Positions 51,066 to 63,690 of a stretch of 64,000 bases of DNA are shown here, in pieces. Position numbers and translations under genes: made by a program. Origin of the DNA: Prunella strophiata (lineage: Eukaryota > Chordata > Aves > Passeriformes > Prunellidae); the NCBI GenBank assembly GCA_036583965.1, contig JAZBQD010000001.1, forward strand, positions 27,562,597 to 27,626,596, read 5' to 3'. Position 1 is the stretch's first letter; each line of letters starts with the position of its first letter. The notes beneath the pieces were generated by a model, which ran no database searches, was not told the origin of the DNA, and was given only the letters and a program-made list of their open reading frames with translations.

Positions 51066-54000
51066 ACTGTGTAGCTGGAGCACAATGGGGAGCACATGGA
51101 CCCAAGTCTTGAGTGAATGGCTGGGAGGGAAAACTAGACCCTGATGACTTTGCATCTCTGCTTTTGCATCTCCAGGTCCAGCAGACTGACCAACCAAAGA
51201 ACTCTGTTTGCCACCTTAGAGCCAGGCCCTCTAATGTTTGCCCCTCATAAAAATTTAAATGTGCCACGAAGTGCCAAAGAATCACAAAGAACAGAAAAGG
51301 TGCATAAAATTATGCAGACAAGTAAAACCTATGAAAAATAAAGTCCTGATATGATTATTTAACCATCCAGAGGAAAACCAGCAATAAACAATTGGGGGTT
51401 TTTGTCAGGTTTTTCTGTCATCTGATTTGCTCTCATTTCTCTCAAGGACTTAGATGTGTGAGAATATCTTGCATCTCTTTCAGATAGATAGGCCATTGTT
51501 TCCCCTGAAGTTTTAGCACGAGTTTCTTCTCCCACCTCAGCTAAAACTGATGCTCTTGCTTGATTACTAAAGCAATGGAACACATCAATTTTCTCATTAC
51601 TAGTTTTAGCATAAAAGCCAGTAAGTTCTCATCTTTACCATGCAATATCCAGGGGCTAACACACACCAAACCCCCCTGCAAAATTGCTAACGACACACAG
51701 AAATCACATTAACATTTTGATTTGCAATAGTTCTGATTCAACCATATAAAATTTTATAGAGGTCTTCACTGAGCAGAATTAAGCACATACTGTATTTAAA
51801 CTGAATACTAGCAAACTCCTTTCAGAGGCATAATCACTTTGTACTTAGCAGAACCCCAATTTGTTCAAAATCTATTTTGTGCAGGAGATATATTCAATTA
51901 ACTAATAAGCTTTCTCTAGATTTGAATTCTCTGACCTAGTATTTACAAAATTCCTGCTTTTCTCTTTTTTTAACCCCCCCTCTGTTCTTTTTTAAATCAA
52001 CACCTAGTAATTACTTCAAAAGCTATTCTGTATGCTCCATGAAACAGATAAGGAAGCACCAGGTTGCCATTTATATTTGTTAAAATGAAAAATATCTCCT
52101 GGTTATCCTTTTGATGAATCCAGCTGTCAGAGAAATTAGCATGAAAGGCTAACTCATGCAAAGAAGAACGCATAAATGAACAATAAATTATACAACAAAT
52201 AAAATACATCATTTATATTTATTAGGAGCCTAATTCTGGATGCTCTTATCATAGCATCACTACTCAATTCAAATACTAAATAGAAATATAGGCATTGTCA
52301 TATTGGATCAGGATATGTTATTCCATCTCTAAAAATGGAAGTATCATACAGTAACTACAGATGCAAATGAAAAGGGAATAGGCCATAAAAAAACCCACAA
52401 TATATAAACATAGAATTTATTCTGATCTCTAAAAACCCTGGCTTTACCCCAATGCTAAGATACATTGTCAGTTCTATGGAAACTCTAGATGTTCCTTACA
52501 GTCACAGAAATACACAGATCTTTTTTGAACTTTTAGCCTGGCCCAAAAGTCAATGAAGTTTTCCAAATTCCTTCTGCAGTGGGCTGCCAGTCTGTGCCAC
52601 AAGGCACATCAGGCTTTCAGTCCTCTGCTGGCCCACCACAGCTCTTTTTCAGATCCTTGCTCTAGGTTTTCTTCCTCTAAAATCAAAATCATGCACATAC
52701 AGGGCAAAGAGCTGGTGTGCATTCAGGACTTGCCACATAAAAGGCATGGGAGAGAGCAAGAGCACACACCTAGAGCAAAGCAAACCTGGCAGTGCTTTCA
52801 ATATCATCAGTTTAGATGCAATTACCCTATTTTAACCATCATTAATTCACAACATAAACACTTGTTGGGTTAAGCTCCAGTTACATCCCTAGGCAGCTGT
52901 AACACAGCAGTGCTTGTTCTGGTTCTGTGTTCACCAAGGACATCAGCTACCTCTTATGTGAGCAAGTGCCATGTATTTACTCCCACACCTTCCTCACCTT
53001 GTTGCCTCAAGACCTGATTCTGTCCCCTGTCCTGTTGCAAGAGATAATTTTGAAAATCCAAGGACTGTTTTACCTCCACCTTCCTTGTGTAGAAGTACCA
53101 TCAGCTATCTTCTGATCCCATCCTCATTTATATGCAGGATGCAGCTAAAAAATGTGCCAACATTTTTGTCTAGGTAAATGGAGTTACTGAAATATGATGG
53201 TCTTCAATCAAAATCCAACATATCTAAAATGTTCACGATGGAAACAGGAGTAAAAACTTAATCAGGTAAAGAGCATAAGTTAAATTGTGGAATGGGATCC
53301 ATCTGAAAACTCAGTAAAATCAGTTTTTCAGGGTGAGGAAAATGAGAAAAAGACCTTGGTGGCTACCATCATAAATGTTGGAAAAGAGTGGATGTCCAGA
53401 TTCCAGGGTATTATATCAATGTTGAGAGGCAGATTAATATTAATGTCTCTAGTTTAGGATTTTGTACCAAGGAAGCAGGGAGTGTCACTGCATGGACTGA
53501 CTTACATTGGACATTATCTGCTAGGCTGTGCCAAGGATTTTTCATTCAGTCTACTCAGATAGCTGTTGCATACATGCTGAAGCTCTACAGATTTTGGCTT
53601 TATCAACACTTGCACTAAGTAATTAATCATATCTTGGTCTAGTGCCAGTTGTTAAGTCTTCAGAGAATTCCCAATCTATTTGTTAGCTAACATCCATTAC
53701 TGTGATACCAAATATAACAAAAATAAATTTTTCCTTACATTATTTTATTATTCATACATTTTTTTAATAATTAAGAAGACAATTTTTAAATAAAACCAAA
53801 ACCTTAACTATTCTACCTATGAGCTAATCTTTATCTTTGGATCATTCCATATGCATATATTTGAAGACACTGTTTTTAATTCTTAAAGAAGCCTGTGGTG
53901 TTTCACTCAGGCTACAGTTGGCTTACTCGGAGGAGCTAAACTCAGAAATGTATTATTCTGACAGCAGGAGCAAACAAGCTGACAAGTCTTCTGTTGGCAT

Positions 54001-54421
54001 GGCAACACAACACTGGAACTAATTCAGATCTTTGGTAATGACAACAAAATATTCTTTTCAAAAACCATGGTAGAGAAGCATTATTTCATTCCACAATTTC
54101 TTGTTTTGGAGTTGGATTTGTGTTGGCTTTTTTTGGTTTTGTTTTGAAAAATCATATTAAACTATCCTGTTTCTAAGTAGACTGGTTTATTTGGATCAAC
54201 GTTGATACAACCTCTCTTCACTCTTTCTTTTCATAGCTTGACTGTATTCTCACCTTGATGTTTATGACTGCTCCTGAAAACTGCAATTACAGACAGCTCT
54301 CAGTGTGCAGACTAATTAATTAACACCCTCAGCTTCTATTCAGAAGCAGTCAGTGCTGTAATGGATGACTTCTGAAAACAGATACAGAAGCACTAGGGAT
54401 TATGAGCTCTTTTTCCTTCAG

Positions 54422-54471
54422 TATATATCTGTGCCAGAAGAAAAAAAATTAAAAAACAGCAAAAAACCCAG
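54422..54471 (+). other. candidate 50-nt exon (splice signals only)
   Basis: A strong acceptor-like stretch (GAGCTCTTTTTCCTTCAG, ending at 54421) and a strong donor (CAG/GTAAGG, cut after 54471) bracket 50 nt. The interval is open in two of three frames. One reads YISVPEEKKLKNSKKP and the other is Lys/Arg/Gln-rich. The A-rich content makes open frames easy to obtain. No neighbouring exon was recognised, so this may be a decoy. Confidence 0.12.
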
Positions 54472-54638
54472 GTAAGGATGATATTTTAGAAATCTTCTTA
54501 GCAACAGTACAGATGCTGAACTGACAGACAGAGCCAGAGCTCTAGTCAGAGCTCATGAAATCCATGATTTCAGTGAAACTGTAAGGTAATCCAAACTAAG
54601 TTATAGTCAATACATACTCATAAAAATATCTAAGATTT

Positions 54639-54654
54639 AAAAAAAAAAAAAAAA
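54639..54654. repeat. poly-A tract
   Basis: Run of about 16 A. Simple sequence. Confidence 0.9.
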
Positions 54655-54713
54655 TACTAAAAAGCCCTTACAACACTGTGGACAAGCAACAAGAAAACCC
54701 TTTACAAAAGCAT

Positions 54714-54767
54714 TATGGAATATAATACCACTTCCCTATATATATGGAATATAATACCACTTCCCTG
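54714..54767. repeat. tandem duplication, 29-bp unit, about 1.9 copies
   Basis: TATGGAATATAATACCACTT followed by CCCTATATA, then the same block again from 54743, ending CCCTGTACA. The shared 25 bp are identical, so the event is recent or homogenised. Confidence 0.94.
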
Positions 54768-54967
54768 TACATGTGCATTCTTCTTTAAATATCAAGGACC
54801 TTCTTTCCTGATCAGATCTGATCAGTTCTGTCAATAATTTTATGAAACACAGACCTGTGTCCCAGCCTGCTTTCTGCTGTTTCAGCAGTGTCAATTTCCT
54901 GGCCCAGAAAGTCAAACCCAGCTGCAAAATAAGTCTCAGCTTCAAAGAACTCACTGGTCTGAACATG

Positions 54968-55045
54968 GCACACAAAGGAGAGGAAAAAACAAAATGCAGA
55001 AGGGCAGAGCAATTTATCCAGATTCAAACAGGAAATGGGATAAGT
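54968..55045 (-). mobile_element. doubtful MIR-like fragment
   Basis: The plus strand reads GGCACACAAAGGAGAGG, GGGCAGAGCAATTTATCC, then CAAACAGGAAATGGGATAAG. This loosely follows the reverse-complement MIR order (GAGGAAACTGAGGCACAG, TAACTTGCCC, CACACAGG, AGTGGCAGAGC). Similarity is weak and could be coincidence. Confidence 0.2.
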
Positions 55046-56075
55046 TGAAACAGATGCTAGAACACCCAAGGAAAGAGATCAAGATTTCGTATCTCATTCT
55101 TTCCTGTGATTCAAGACACCTTGAAAAAACAAAAACAAACAAACAACCCAAACAAGAAAAAACCACCATTACTCTGCCCATTTGACAGTTAATCATGGAA
55201 GTGTAACAAACTTTTCTAGCATCTGAAAGTGTTTCCAAAACACCCTTAAAATAAACTACAAAAATCATTGATAGCCGTACCATTAGTTACAAGTCATGGA
55301 ACTGGGAAATTATTTGCATGCCTAAGCAGGAAACTGATGTTGGTTGGTTTAAAACCCATTGTATGAGTAGACTATTCCACTTCAAGCACTGACTACCAAA
55401 AATTACTGACACCTTACAGTTTGTTATGCTGATCTCTTTAATTTTCATCATTGCTTCCACCAGAAATAAAACTCCATGAGACTGACATTGTGTTATTTTC
55501 ATCAGGAATATGCTGTTTTTCTGTGAATAATTTATACCCATTGTTTTGTGGTTTTGTCAATCACAGCACCACAGGCCGCAATGCTGACAATTTTTTTTCC
55601 TTGTGCACACACCATTTTAGAAATGACTTTAGTAGGAGTTCTGGCAATTTAGGCACTGCAATTTGGAGACCAAGTCATGCTGGGAGTACTGACATCTAGT
55701 TTAAGAAATGAGTTCTTTAACTACTGGTCTAGCTTCTAGGTGATTTTTCTGATGCAATTTTTTTCTTTAATGCTTTTAGGAATGCACTTACACATAGCTA
55801 ACATTCCATCATTTGTATTTGTCCTGTGTTCCAGTGTTACTAAATGAGATTCAGTTCAGAACTGAGGTTACAAACAACACACAGAGTAAAAGGCAGGCTG
55901 CAATAAGAAAGGGTGAAAAAAACCCATTCCCTGGAGCTCAAATCTCTCTCCTTCAAAGGCAGAACCACATCCTTTTAAAAATGTTATGTTATATGGGAAG
56001 CTACTGCATTTTGAAAACTGGATGCAATATGCTATTTATAGTTAATTAGCTCTTTTTCATCTTTTTATTTTACAG

Positions 56076-56092
56076 GTCCTTTTTTGGTCTAT
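56076..56092 (+). other. candidate 17-nt microexon (splice signals only)
   Basis: A long pyrimidine tract ending TTTTTATTTTACAG (to 56075) is followed by 17 nt and then GTAAGT at 56093-56098. Both signals are close to consensus. Seventeen nucleotides is short even for a microexon and changes the reading frame. No host gene is recognised, so this is only a pointer. Confidence 0.08.
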
Positions 56093-57896
56093 GTAAGTGC
56101 AAGCAAAATTTTGCTTTTCTTAGGAGTTTGTGATCCCTGATATTATTATTTTAATAAATACCTGCGTGATCTATCCCATTATGCTTTTGGCCTGGACTGA
56201 ATTACATTAAGGGGTTCCACTCAGATCTCCCATCACACTTTCACTGTCAAACAGAAACTCCCACAATAAAGGTACAGGAAGGAAAAAATGCAGAACTTAT
56301 CCTTCCATTTCTTGCAGCCATTTCCTTTCCTAGTCATCACCACTTAGATATACCATACAATTTCTAGGAATATTACCATACAATGCTACTAGGAATCCAG
56401 AAGAAAAATGCAGGCACTGCACAATTCCAAAAGCAAAGCTTTACAAAAGCTAAAGATATACTAAAGAAAAGAAAGTCCTCAGCTCCCTCTGAAAGACTAG
56501 TTGAAAAGTTTTTCCATTTATGTTTTTTTATACTCTATTTCATTTGTATTTAAATTTAAAAACCAAGTCTTTGGTGGAAAAAGACAATAAGAAATTCTAT
56601 ACTTGTCAAAGAGTGAACATATTCATATATGCATAAAAAACCCAAGATTTATTAATAGTCAGAATTACCCTGACTATTTACAAACAAATACTTTTTATTT
56701 CTTCAAATATACAATACAGAAAATGCAGGAGTATTTTTAGAAGGCTTTGAAAAATATAACCTGTCAACATTAAGGTTAGCATTAAGGTTATCTACCTGGT
56801 AGATATAAAAAAAATATTTTTCATTGGAGGAGAGATGAGCACATAATTTCAACCTCTAAAGGAGCTGTTGGTGTTCATCAGCAGAGATGCAATGCTAGGA
56901 CAAATGAACTACCATTTTAATCTTTCTGCCTGTAATTATCTTGTCCAATTTGTTTGGACAAATAGCAGCTATGGTTTTCATATACTGATAAAACCTGGTG
57001 AGGATTTTGTGTGAATACAACATCCTTCTTTTTTCATTATTTATTTTGTTTAACTTGAAATGTCTTATGCACTTCTGGGAGTTTGGCCATTTTTAATGAC
57101 CAGCAGGGTACACTCCTATAGCCTTCCTTTGCTGATATTTGTAAGAGACAGGCAGCATGCAACCATCTACAAAATTATACCACTAAGGTTTCCATAGGAG
57201 TTGTTTTCCTATTAAAATACGAACATCATCATCTTCAGCTACAGCTCATTTCAGTCAGAGGCAGAGAATGACACTGATCCACCACAAAGAGAGAAAAGCA
57301 GATGGGAAACCTTAAGGGATGTGCCATGCTGGAATCAGCTCAGGCAGAGAGAGGCAAAGAGTGGATTCATGATGAATGAGGCATTGAAAATAGCACAGGG
57401 AACGAGGGACAAAAGGATCACTCCTGGCAGGTGTGGAAACTCCATTTGTGGCAATAGAGGCACACAGACGCAGAAAGCACCCTAACAATACGAGAGTACA
57501 AAAGAACACAGGAAGAGGTTTTAGAATGAACTAAGAATAATCTAAGGTGAGAGGGGCAAAAAGTCTTTATTATACCTTCTTAACATCCATTTCTTACCAT
57601 TCACATATGAGCTCATTTTCTGAGCTTGCAGGCTTCCTTTTAAGATCACATTTTAACAGTGCAAAGCTACTCCAGGCTGCTGAGAAACACTTTTGTCTTA
57701 ACCCTTGCTAAGTCATACGTAAAGCAGGACCCAGTCCTAGACATTATTCTGAGGAGTCTGATGTGAGAATTGCAGATAAACTGTATCAGCTTCCAGTATC
57801 TCACACATACTAAGGTTTACTGTTTTTGCAAGTGATTGTTGCTAGCAGAGAACTAACGCCCACATGGAGTTTGAGCATGTCTTCGAGGTACAGTGA

Positions 57897-58010
57897 AAGA
57901 AAGTGATCTCTGTTGAGGCAATCTGCTGGGAGCTGCAGTTTTTGAACTTCATGAAAAGCAGCAATAATTTGAGAGCTAATGGGATACCATCAGGGAGTCC
58001 TCAAACTCAG
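57897..58010 (+). other. 38-codon open stretch ending in a strong donor
   Basis: After a TGA at 57894 the frame stays open to CAG/GTAAGG (cut after 58010). It begins KKVISVEAICWELQ and ends PSGSPQTQ. The donor is near consensus. No good acceptor lies upstream: the nearest AGs follow purine-rich sequence. No family recognised. It could be the end of a 5' or internal exon, or chance. Confidence 0.1.
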
Positions 58011-58320
58011 GTAAGGCAATTCTTTCTTCCCAGCATGTTCTACAGCTAGAGGAGAAATATTATATGAGCTTGGACCCGAATCCTGAACAGAACTCCCCAT
58101 GGACATCCATTTCTTTTTCCTGGAACAGCCAACAGTAACTACTCAGACGTCAAGAACACTGAACACCTCTTTTTAAACATTCTATACAGGAATTTGCACA
58201 TTCAAGTCATGGTAGAAACTACAGCAGCACCAAACACAGTGCCAGTGCCTGTTTCCTTAGCTGGCATCCCCAAAGACTGGTTTTATCCTTAAAGATTGAA
58301 TAAAAGTATTCTGTAACATC

Positions 58321-59006
58321 TTTCAAGGAATTTCATTTATGCTTATGCTTTCTAACAGTTCTCTCTCTGCTTTCCAGGAAATTTTGTTTTTACTTCCTAG
58401 GAAATTCTCAAATGATTTCTAGCAGTGCTCCTGCTGCTTTCTGGGAATTTTTTACTAAATGCTTTAAGAAATACCTCCTGAACCTCCTAGGAACTTTTCA
58501 ATGCCTACTACATTTATTTTCTAAAATTATTTTCTCAGTACTTTCATCCAGGAATCTCCCCAAAGCTTCCCAGGTCTTTTCCTACTGCTCTCTAAGAATT
58601 TTCTATGTGCTTCCTTGAATCCCCCCTATTGATTTCTGGGAATTTTGTCTAAATGGTTAGTAGGATTTTGCAGGCTTCCTAGGGAATTCCCAATTGCTTC
58701 ACAAGATTCTTTACAGATACTTCCTGTTGTTTTCCACTAATACTCCTGTTAATCCCTAGGCATTTCCTCTAGGATTTTCTGGAATATTAATGATTCCTTT
58801 GAGGAATTTATTAATGCTGCTTCCCAGGAATTTCTCTTCTACTTACAGACTTTTTTCACTACTTTCTAGAAAACCACTAATAGATCCTAGGAATACCACC
58901 CTGGCACTCATAAATGACTTTAAGGAATGCTCCAGATGTTTTTGAGAAATTTCCCCATAACTTTTTGGGGATCCTGCTAATGCTGTTGTAAGTTTCCTTT
59001 CTACTA
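58321..59006 (+). repeat. degenerate tandem array, about 29 units of about 23 bp with TTC-n-GAA cores
   Basis: The sequence can be cut into about 29 consecutive units averaging about 23.7 bp. My hand consensus is CTTCCTAGGAATTTT followed by CTACTAATG. GGAATT-like cores recur at roughly 21-24 bp spacing, for example 58374, 58397, 58441, 58465, 58488; 58571, 58594, 58615, 58637, 58660, 58680, 58702; 58801, 58825, 58846, 58867, 58888; 58922, 58944, 58967. Divergence between units is high, so the array is old. Many units keep a palindromic core. TTCNNNGAA occurs at 58322, 58372, 58439, 58611 and 58634; TTCNNNNGAA at 58394 (TTCCTAGGAA) and 58821; TTCNNGAA at 58777 and 58864. No coding role is apparent; a 68-codon frame inside it is incidental. 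Confidence 0.88.
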
Positions 59007-59725
59007 CATAAATTGACATGCTAGGGATAACATGATAATCACATTCTGACAAAAAGAAGGAAAAATATCCCTGGGCTAGAAACATTGCCAAATCATTTCA
59101 CTGCTCATGCAGATGGCAGGGCAAGTTGATTTTCTGTGAATCCTTTAGAGCTACACTCTGCTACCTGGGGGTGCACTGACACAGTGACAGCGAACCACAG
59201 AGTTACAGCTCACCCACTCTTTCCCCAGCCTGGACCTCAAGAAACACAAGGCTGCCTTTCATCTCAGTCAATGTCATTTGGTCAGCTGACATTCTGAATC
59301 TTGGTGCAAATACCCTTTTCTTAGTAAATTGATTCCAACTGGTAGCAGTCCTCTACCAGATTGCTTTTCCCATCATACAGAACTATTAGTTACATGTCTT
59401 TGTGGCCAGAACTTCAATCCCATCCTATTTTAGTTCTGAGATCCAGCTCTTATCACAGCAAACTGGTAAGGGCAGTACCCACCACCTGTTCATTCAGTTT
59501 TCAAATGAATCTATTGCTGTTTCTTCCAGGATGCATCTCTGGCTAGGAAAAAGCTAACATAGTAAGTTCTTGGCTTTCACTTAAACACTTCAGAATTGTT
59601 TTTCTACAATACTTCTACAAGTACTGACAACAAATGGGCTGCTTGAGACAATAAGACCTTCATGACAACATCTCCACATGTGCTTTTCTGTGTTTCCTGA
59701 ACATGTATATGTCTCTCTGATCACC

Positions 59726-59750
59726 TTTTTTCTTTTTTTTTTTCCTTTTT
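59726..59750. repeat. T-rich tract
   Basis: Interrupted T6-C-T11-CC-T5 run. Simple sequence. Confidence 0.85.
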
Positions 59751-60252
59751 CACCCCCTGGGGCAGAGATGATTATTTAGTTTTGGACTGTATATCACTAA
59801 CTTGAGTCTGACATTCACAGATTACAGCTGGGAAGGAAGTAGCTGCTTAATTTCAAATATCACCTGATGGATGATTTTGAGCAAGTAATTTCTGCAATTT
59901 TAGAAAACTGGCAAAATTATAAACCATTATGTTAGCATAATAGAAATTCACTTAATCATCAGTATTGTTTTATTATAGATCAATGCTCATATTTTGTGTT
60001 TGGGGCTCAGGTGAAAGGTTGCTTTCCAAACCAATTAATCCTGTGCTGTCATTTATAACCTCAAAACTTTAGGCTTCTGTGTCATGATCATAGATTGCCT
60101 AAATAAATGTCAGAAGGATTCCTATATATTGATACCAATTAAAAACCTATGCTGTTTTATTGATGGAAAACACCTTTAAGTGCTTTTCAAATAGATTTCT
60201 GTCAAATTTCTTTAAAAACCACAGATGGTTTGATCTGGATTTCCATTGACAG

Positions 60253-60279
60253 AAAAAAAAAAAAAAAAAAGAAAAAAAA
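60253..60279. repeat. poly-A tract
   Basis: A18-G-A8. A minus-strand frame through it encodes a Phe run and is an artefact. No retroposon body was recognised on either side. Confidence 0.92.
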
Positions 60280-63200
60280 GCACAGAGGATTATATAATTA
60301 CTGAAAACTGTGATAGTCTCAAGACATGACAAAACTAAGACTTCCAGAAGTTAATGAACAGCTGCTCAACTGTTAAAAATGTGCTTCTGTAAAAGAGGAA
60401 AGAAATCAAGGTCATTTGTCCACTGACTTTTACTGACAAGAGACCAGAGCACACAAAGGCAAATCTACTTTAAGGTTTAAAACCAGAGTAAACCTTTAAT
60501 GTTTGAGAATAAAGTAGTTTCAAGTCTTCAGGGTTCAGTGGCCTATTTTCTTCTTGAGCCAGTTTGTTAATCAGAAATCTGTTTGCAGCATCCTTCAAGG
60601 AATGTCATTAATCTGAGATACTGGGCTCTGAAGGGACAGAAATGTGTGGGGAAATGTTGCATTTTTTAAATCTCATAATGGTTCTTGAATTTTCCATCTG
60701 GTGAGGTAAGTAGCTGGAACAGAGGGCATTAAAAAACTAACACAAGCCCACTACAGCTCTTCTAATGGATATTTTCTGTGGATCTCAACCATGGAAACAA
60801 ATTACAAGAAATGAGGGATATTATTCTCTCACAGTACCAGTTTGTAAGTAACTCACAAGTGCTCTACTGTGGCAGTGTTCTCTTCATGTTTTTAAATTCC
60901 ATAAAACCTGGTGCTTCATAGCAGCAATTGCTATTCTTGCTTAGTTGAAGAAAACTTTAGTAGACAGTACTTCTCAAGTCAATTGGGTCTGAAATGCATG
61001 CAGACTTATTGCCAAAATTATTTTTTAATTCCCTCAATTAGATATTTCTAAGAAGTTTTTAAAAAAGGCCATATTTATTGTTCAGAGAAACCTACAATTT
61101 GCCAAGTTTCACCAGAATTTTTCTGAAATGTTGGGAGCAATTTCTAGAAATACCTATTTTATACATGGCATTTTACTGACTTATCCTACTTTTTATCTGC
61201 ACTGATCCTATTTGAAGGATCAATACGAGTCTCTTGCTCTTTTTTTAAATGCTGAATAGTGACAAAACATTTCAGATAGCTATACATTTTTTCAATACAT
61301 ACATTTTTTAACACATTCCCTTCTCATCATTAATATTTCTGCTGTGTTTTAGCTGAAAATATTTTGTGACTGAAGAACTTTGCTGTTGTATACAAGAGCC
61401 CAAATAACATCAAAGGGGGTTGATTAATGCAAGATGCACACACCTAGAATTTTCATGATGAGTCTCAATGAACTTGAACATTAACTGAAGATTGAATTGC
61501 TGAAGTAATTTCTTCTTCTATTTCTTTGTTGGTCAAGATGCAACTAAATTGCATATTCTGAGTTACAGCACTTGAAACTGGTTGTTAAATCCAAAGGGAT
61601 GGAAAGGACTTAGGAGTTAGCATATTAAGCACATTTTGTTCTAGCCATGATCTTAATTTACATTGTATTGCATTAATAGTTTCTTTAATGTTAGATTTCT
61701 CCACTTTCTTGAGTGGGAGATCTGAAAATATATGATTTATGCTTTCAAATGTTTTGCTGTAAAAAGACAACTGTTCTCTACTGATCTGAACTAAAAATGT
61801 AATTCTCATTTTAATGACATTTTAGACACATAGTCACTAAAAATAAGTAATTCAATAAGGAATTTAGCAGCATTCAGAAGACAATGTTAAGAACAGGTTG
61901 AAAGTTCCATGATCCACTGGCTATATGAGAGCAGAATCTGATTTTCAGAAGAATTAAGTGTTCTTTACTGTTTTTTACCAGATTAAAGGGCATGTAAATA
62001 TATTTTCAGACATATTCAGTCTCCTTTTGTGTGGTTTGAGTATCAAGAAAGGGTCTCACTTCTAAGGAATCATGCCATTGCCCTGAGATGCTCAGATGCT
62101 CAAAGCAGGAGTGAAGCACCTCTGCAGAAGACATTCATGGAATTGATCCAGGGCTGACACAAGACTTTCCTGTGACCCTTGATCATGGTTGCCAGCAAAA
62201 CCTGAATTAATTCCCTAATTCAAAAATTCACTAATTCACAGCCAATTGTTTCAGCCTTACGAATTACCCAGAATTCAGAATATCTTTTCAAGCCCAGAAG
62301 CAGCAGGATTTTCAAGGAACATTTTTCCTTTTCTTTCTCTTTTCAACAAAAGAGATCAAGTAAATTCAATTCAAGCTCATTGTAAGTGTGCAGCATTTCC
62401 AGACTAACAAAAATATAGTACATTCTATGTGAAGAGATGTGGCATTAAAATCTTGGATTTTATGACAGTTTGTAAATAATTAAACTTATTCCACTATCAC
62501 CAAAAAATATTTTAGGAAAGCTATGTTGGCAACAGGCTGGAAGCCTTACCAGTCTCTTCTAAGGCACATTGGAGAATACTTTGTAAACACCAGCCCTACA
62601 ACATTCATTAGGGATCATCATTGATTCTAGAAGTGTCAATACACTCTGGATAGGCACTTTTACTTGAATCAAAAAAATAGATGATTATTGTCCATATATT
62701 TGTATAGATGAAGGCATAGATGAATTAAGACTTAGCCTTAGCTGGACTTTTCAGTGCCAGTTTAATGACAGGAAAAATGCATTTCTTGCAGACCCTAAAA
62801 CTGGAATTTTTTTCTGCATTGTCAAACAGCAAGGAAAGTGATCAGCTCTGGGAGCACTTTTTGACACTAAGTGTTGGAGAGACAGAAGTCTCATCTCATT
62901 ATCCCAGCTTTTCTGCTCTCTTACAAGCAATGCTCAAAGATTCCCAGGGGAACAGAAGCTGCCATTTAGTGATTATTTCAGTTCCTACCTAGCTATACTT
63001 CCTTTTTCAGAAAATTCTTTTTGGGGTTGAGGTAGTCACGATGTTTGTTTGGTTGTTGTTTTTCCAAATGAAATTTTAAAATTGCAGGGAATAAAAGCAA
63101 AGTGGGCAGCATGTCAAAAAAAGGGGGAGAAGAATGACAACCATGACAACTAACCTGTAAACATAGTGAAATCATTTATTTGCCCATAATCTGTTATAGC

Positions 63201-63409
63201 TTTAGCATTTCTTTGATGAGTGACTCATTTATGATATATCACTACTTCTGTTGGCTGGGGACTTATCTGAGCTATGGTTTGACAATAGAGCAAGAGTGAC
63301 TTGCAGAATCCTAGCACCAGATTGAAAATGATACAGTCACAGAATAGTAAATGCCCATCTGCTGTAGAGTCCTATTCTTCTGAGGGAGTATTTTGGAGAG
63401 CTTGCAGGG

Positions 63410-63690
63410 ATTTTTGTGTCTGCTGTGACACTCAGTGGGTGAGTCAGGCCCAGCTCTGTTAGTCAACACCACTCTGGTGCTATGTGGGTTAGTTGGTCTT
63501 CCTTCAGCAGCAGCACAGGCAGCCTGAGCCCTGTGACAGTGTCCTGGAGTGCTCCCACACAAAACACAGCCTGTGCCTGCACTTATCTGGGGCATACCTG
63601 TCCTATTTTAAGATCTGAAAGCTCACAGAAGCAGCACTGGGTCTCAGGGCCCAAAGTGTGTGGTGCTGTGCCTGTTCCCTGCTCTCTTTA
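63410..63690. other. GC-rich, CpG-poor patch
   Basis: About 280 bp richer in GC than the flanks, with many CAG, CTG and CACAG words. Frames of 69-94 codons overlap on opposite strands. No domain or repeat family recognised. Confidence 0.4.

Larger units (their letters stand above)
43462..58320. other. AT-rich non-coding DNA with minor structures
   Basis: Nearly 15 kb without a nameable gene. It contains several small tandem duplications, homopolymer tracts, two GC-rich patches (49.4-49.7 and 50.7-51.1 kb), a doubtful SINE-like fragment and candidate exons judged on splice signals alone. Plus-strand frames of 76-88 codons continue to 44450 in differing frames but have no domain. Confidence 0.5.

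Noticed and set aside
56350..56398. TACCATACAA and CTAGGAAT each repeated about 23-25 bp apart
   Set aside because: The CTAGGAAT word recalls the array at 58.3 kb, but only two units are present and the rest does not match its unit.
57090..57115. CCAGCAGGGTACACT as a CTCF-like site
   Set aside because: Three or more mismatches in the GC-rich half of the motif.
59726..59765. Long pyrimidine tract ending GGGGCAG as a splice acceptor
   Set aside because: The purine-rich GGGG just before CAG weakens it, and no donor with an open frame follows closely.
60580..60704. Acceptor-like TTTGCAG and strong donor GAG/GTAAGT at 60704
   Set aside because: The interval has stops in all three frames, so it is not a coding exon.
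63331..63350. CAGTCACAGAATAG, also CR1-tail-like
   Set aside because: Same reason: no adjoining CR1 sequence could be recognised.
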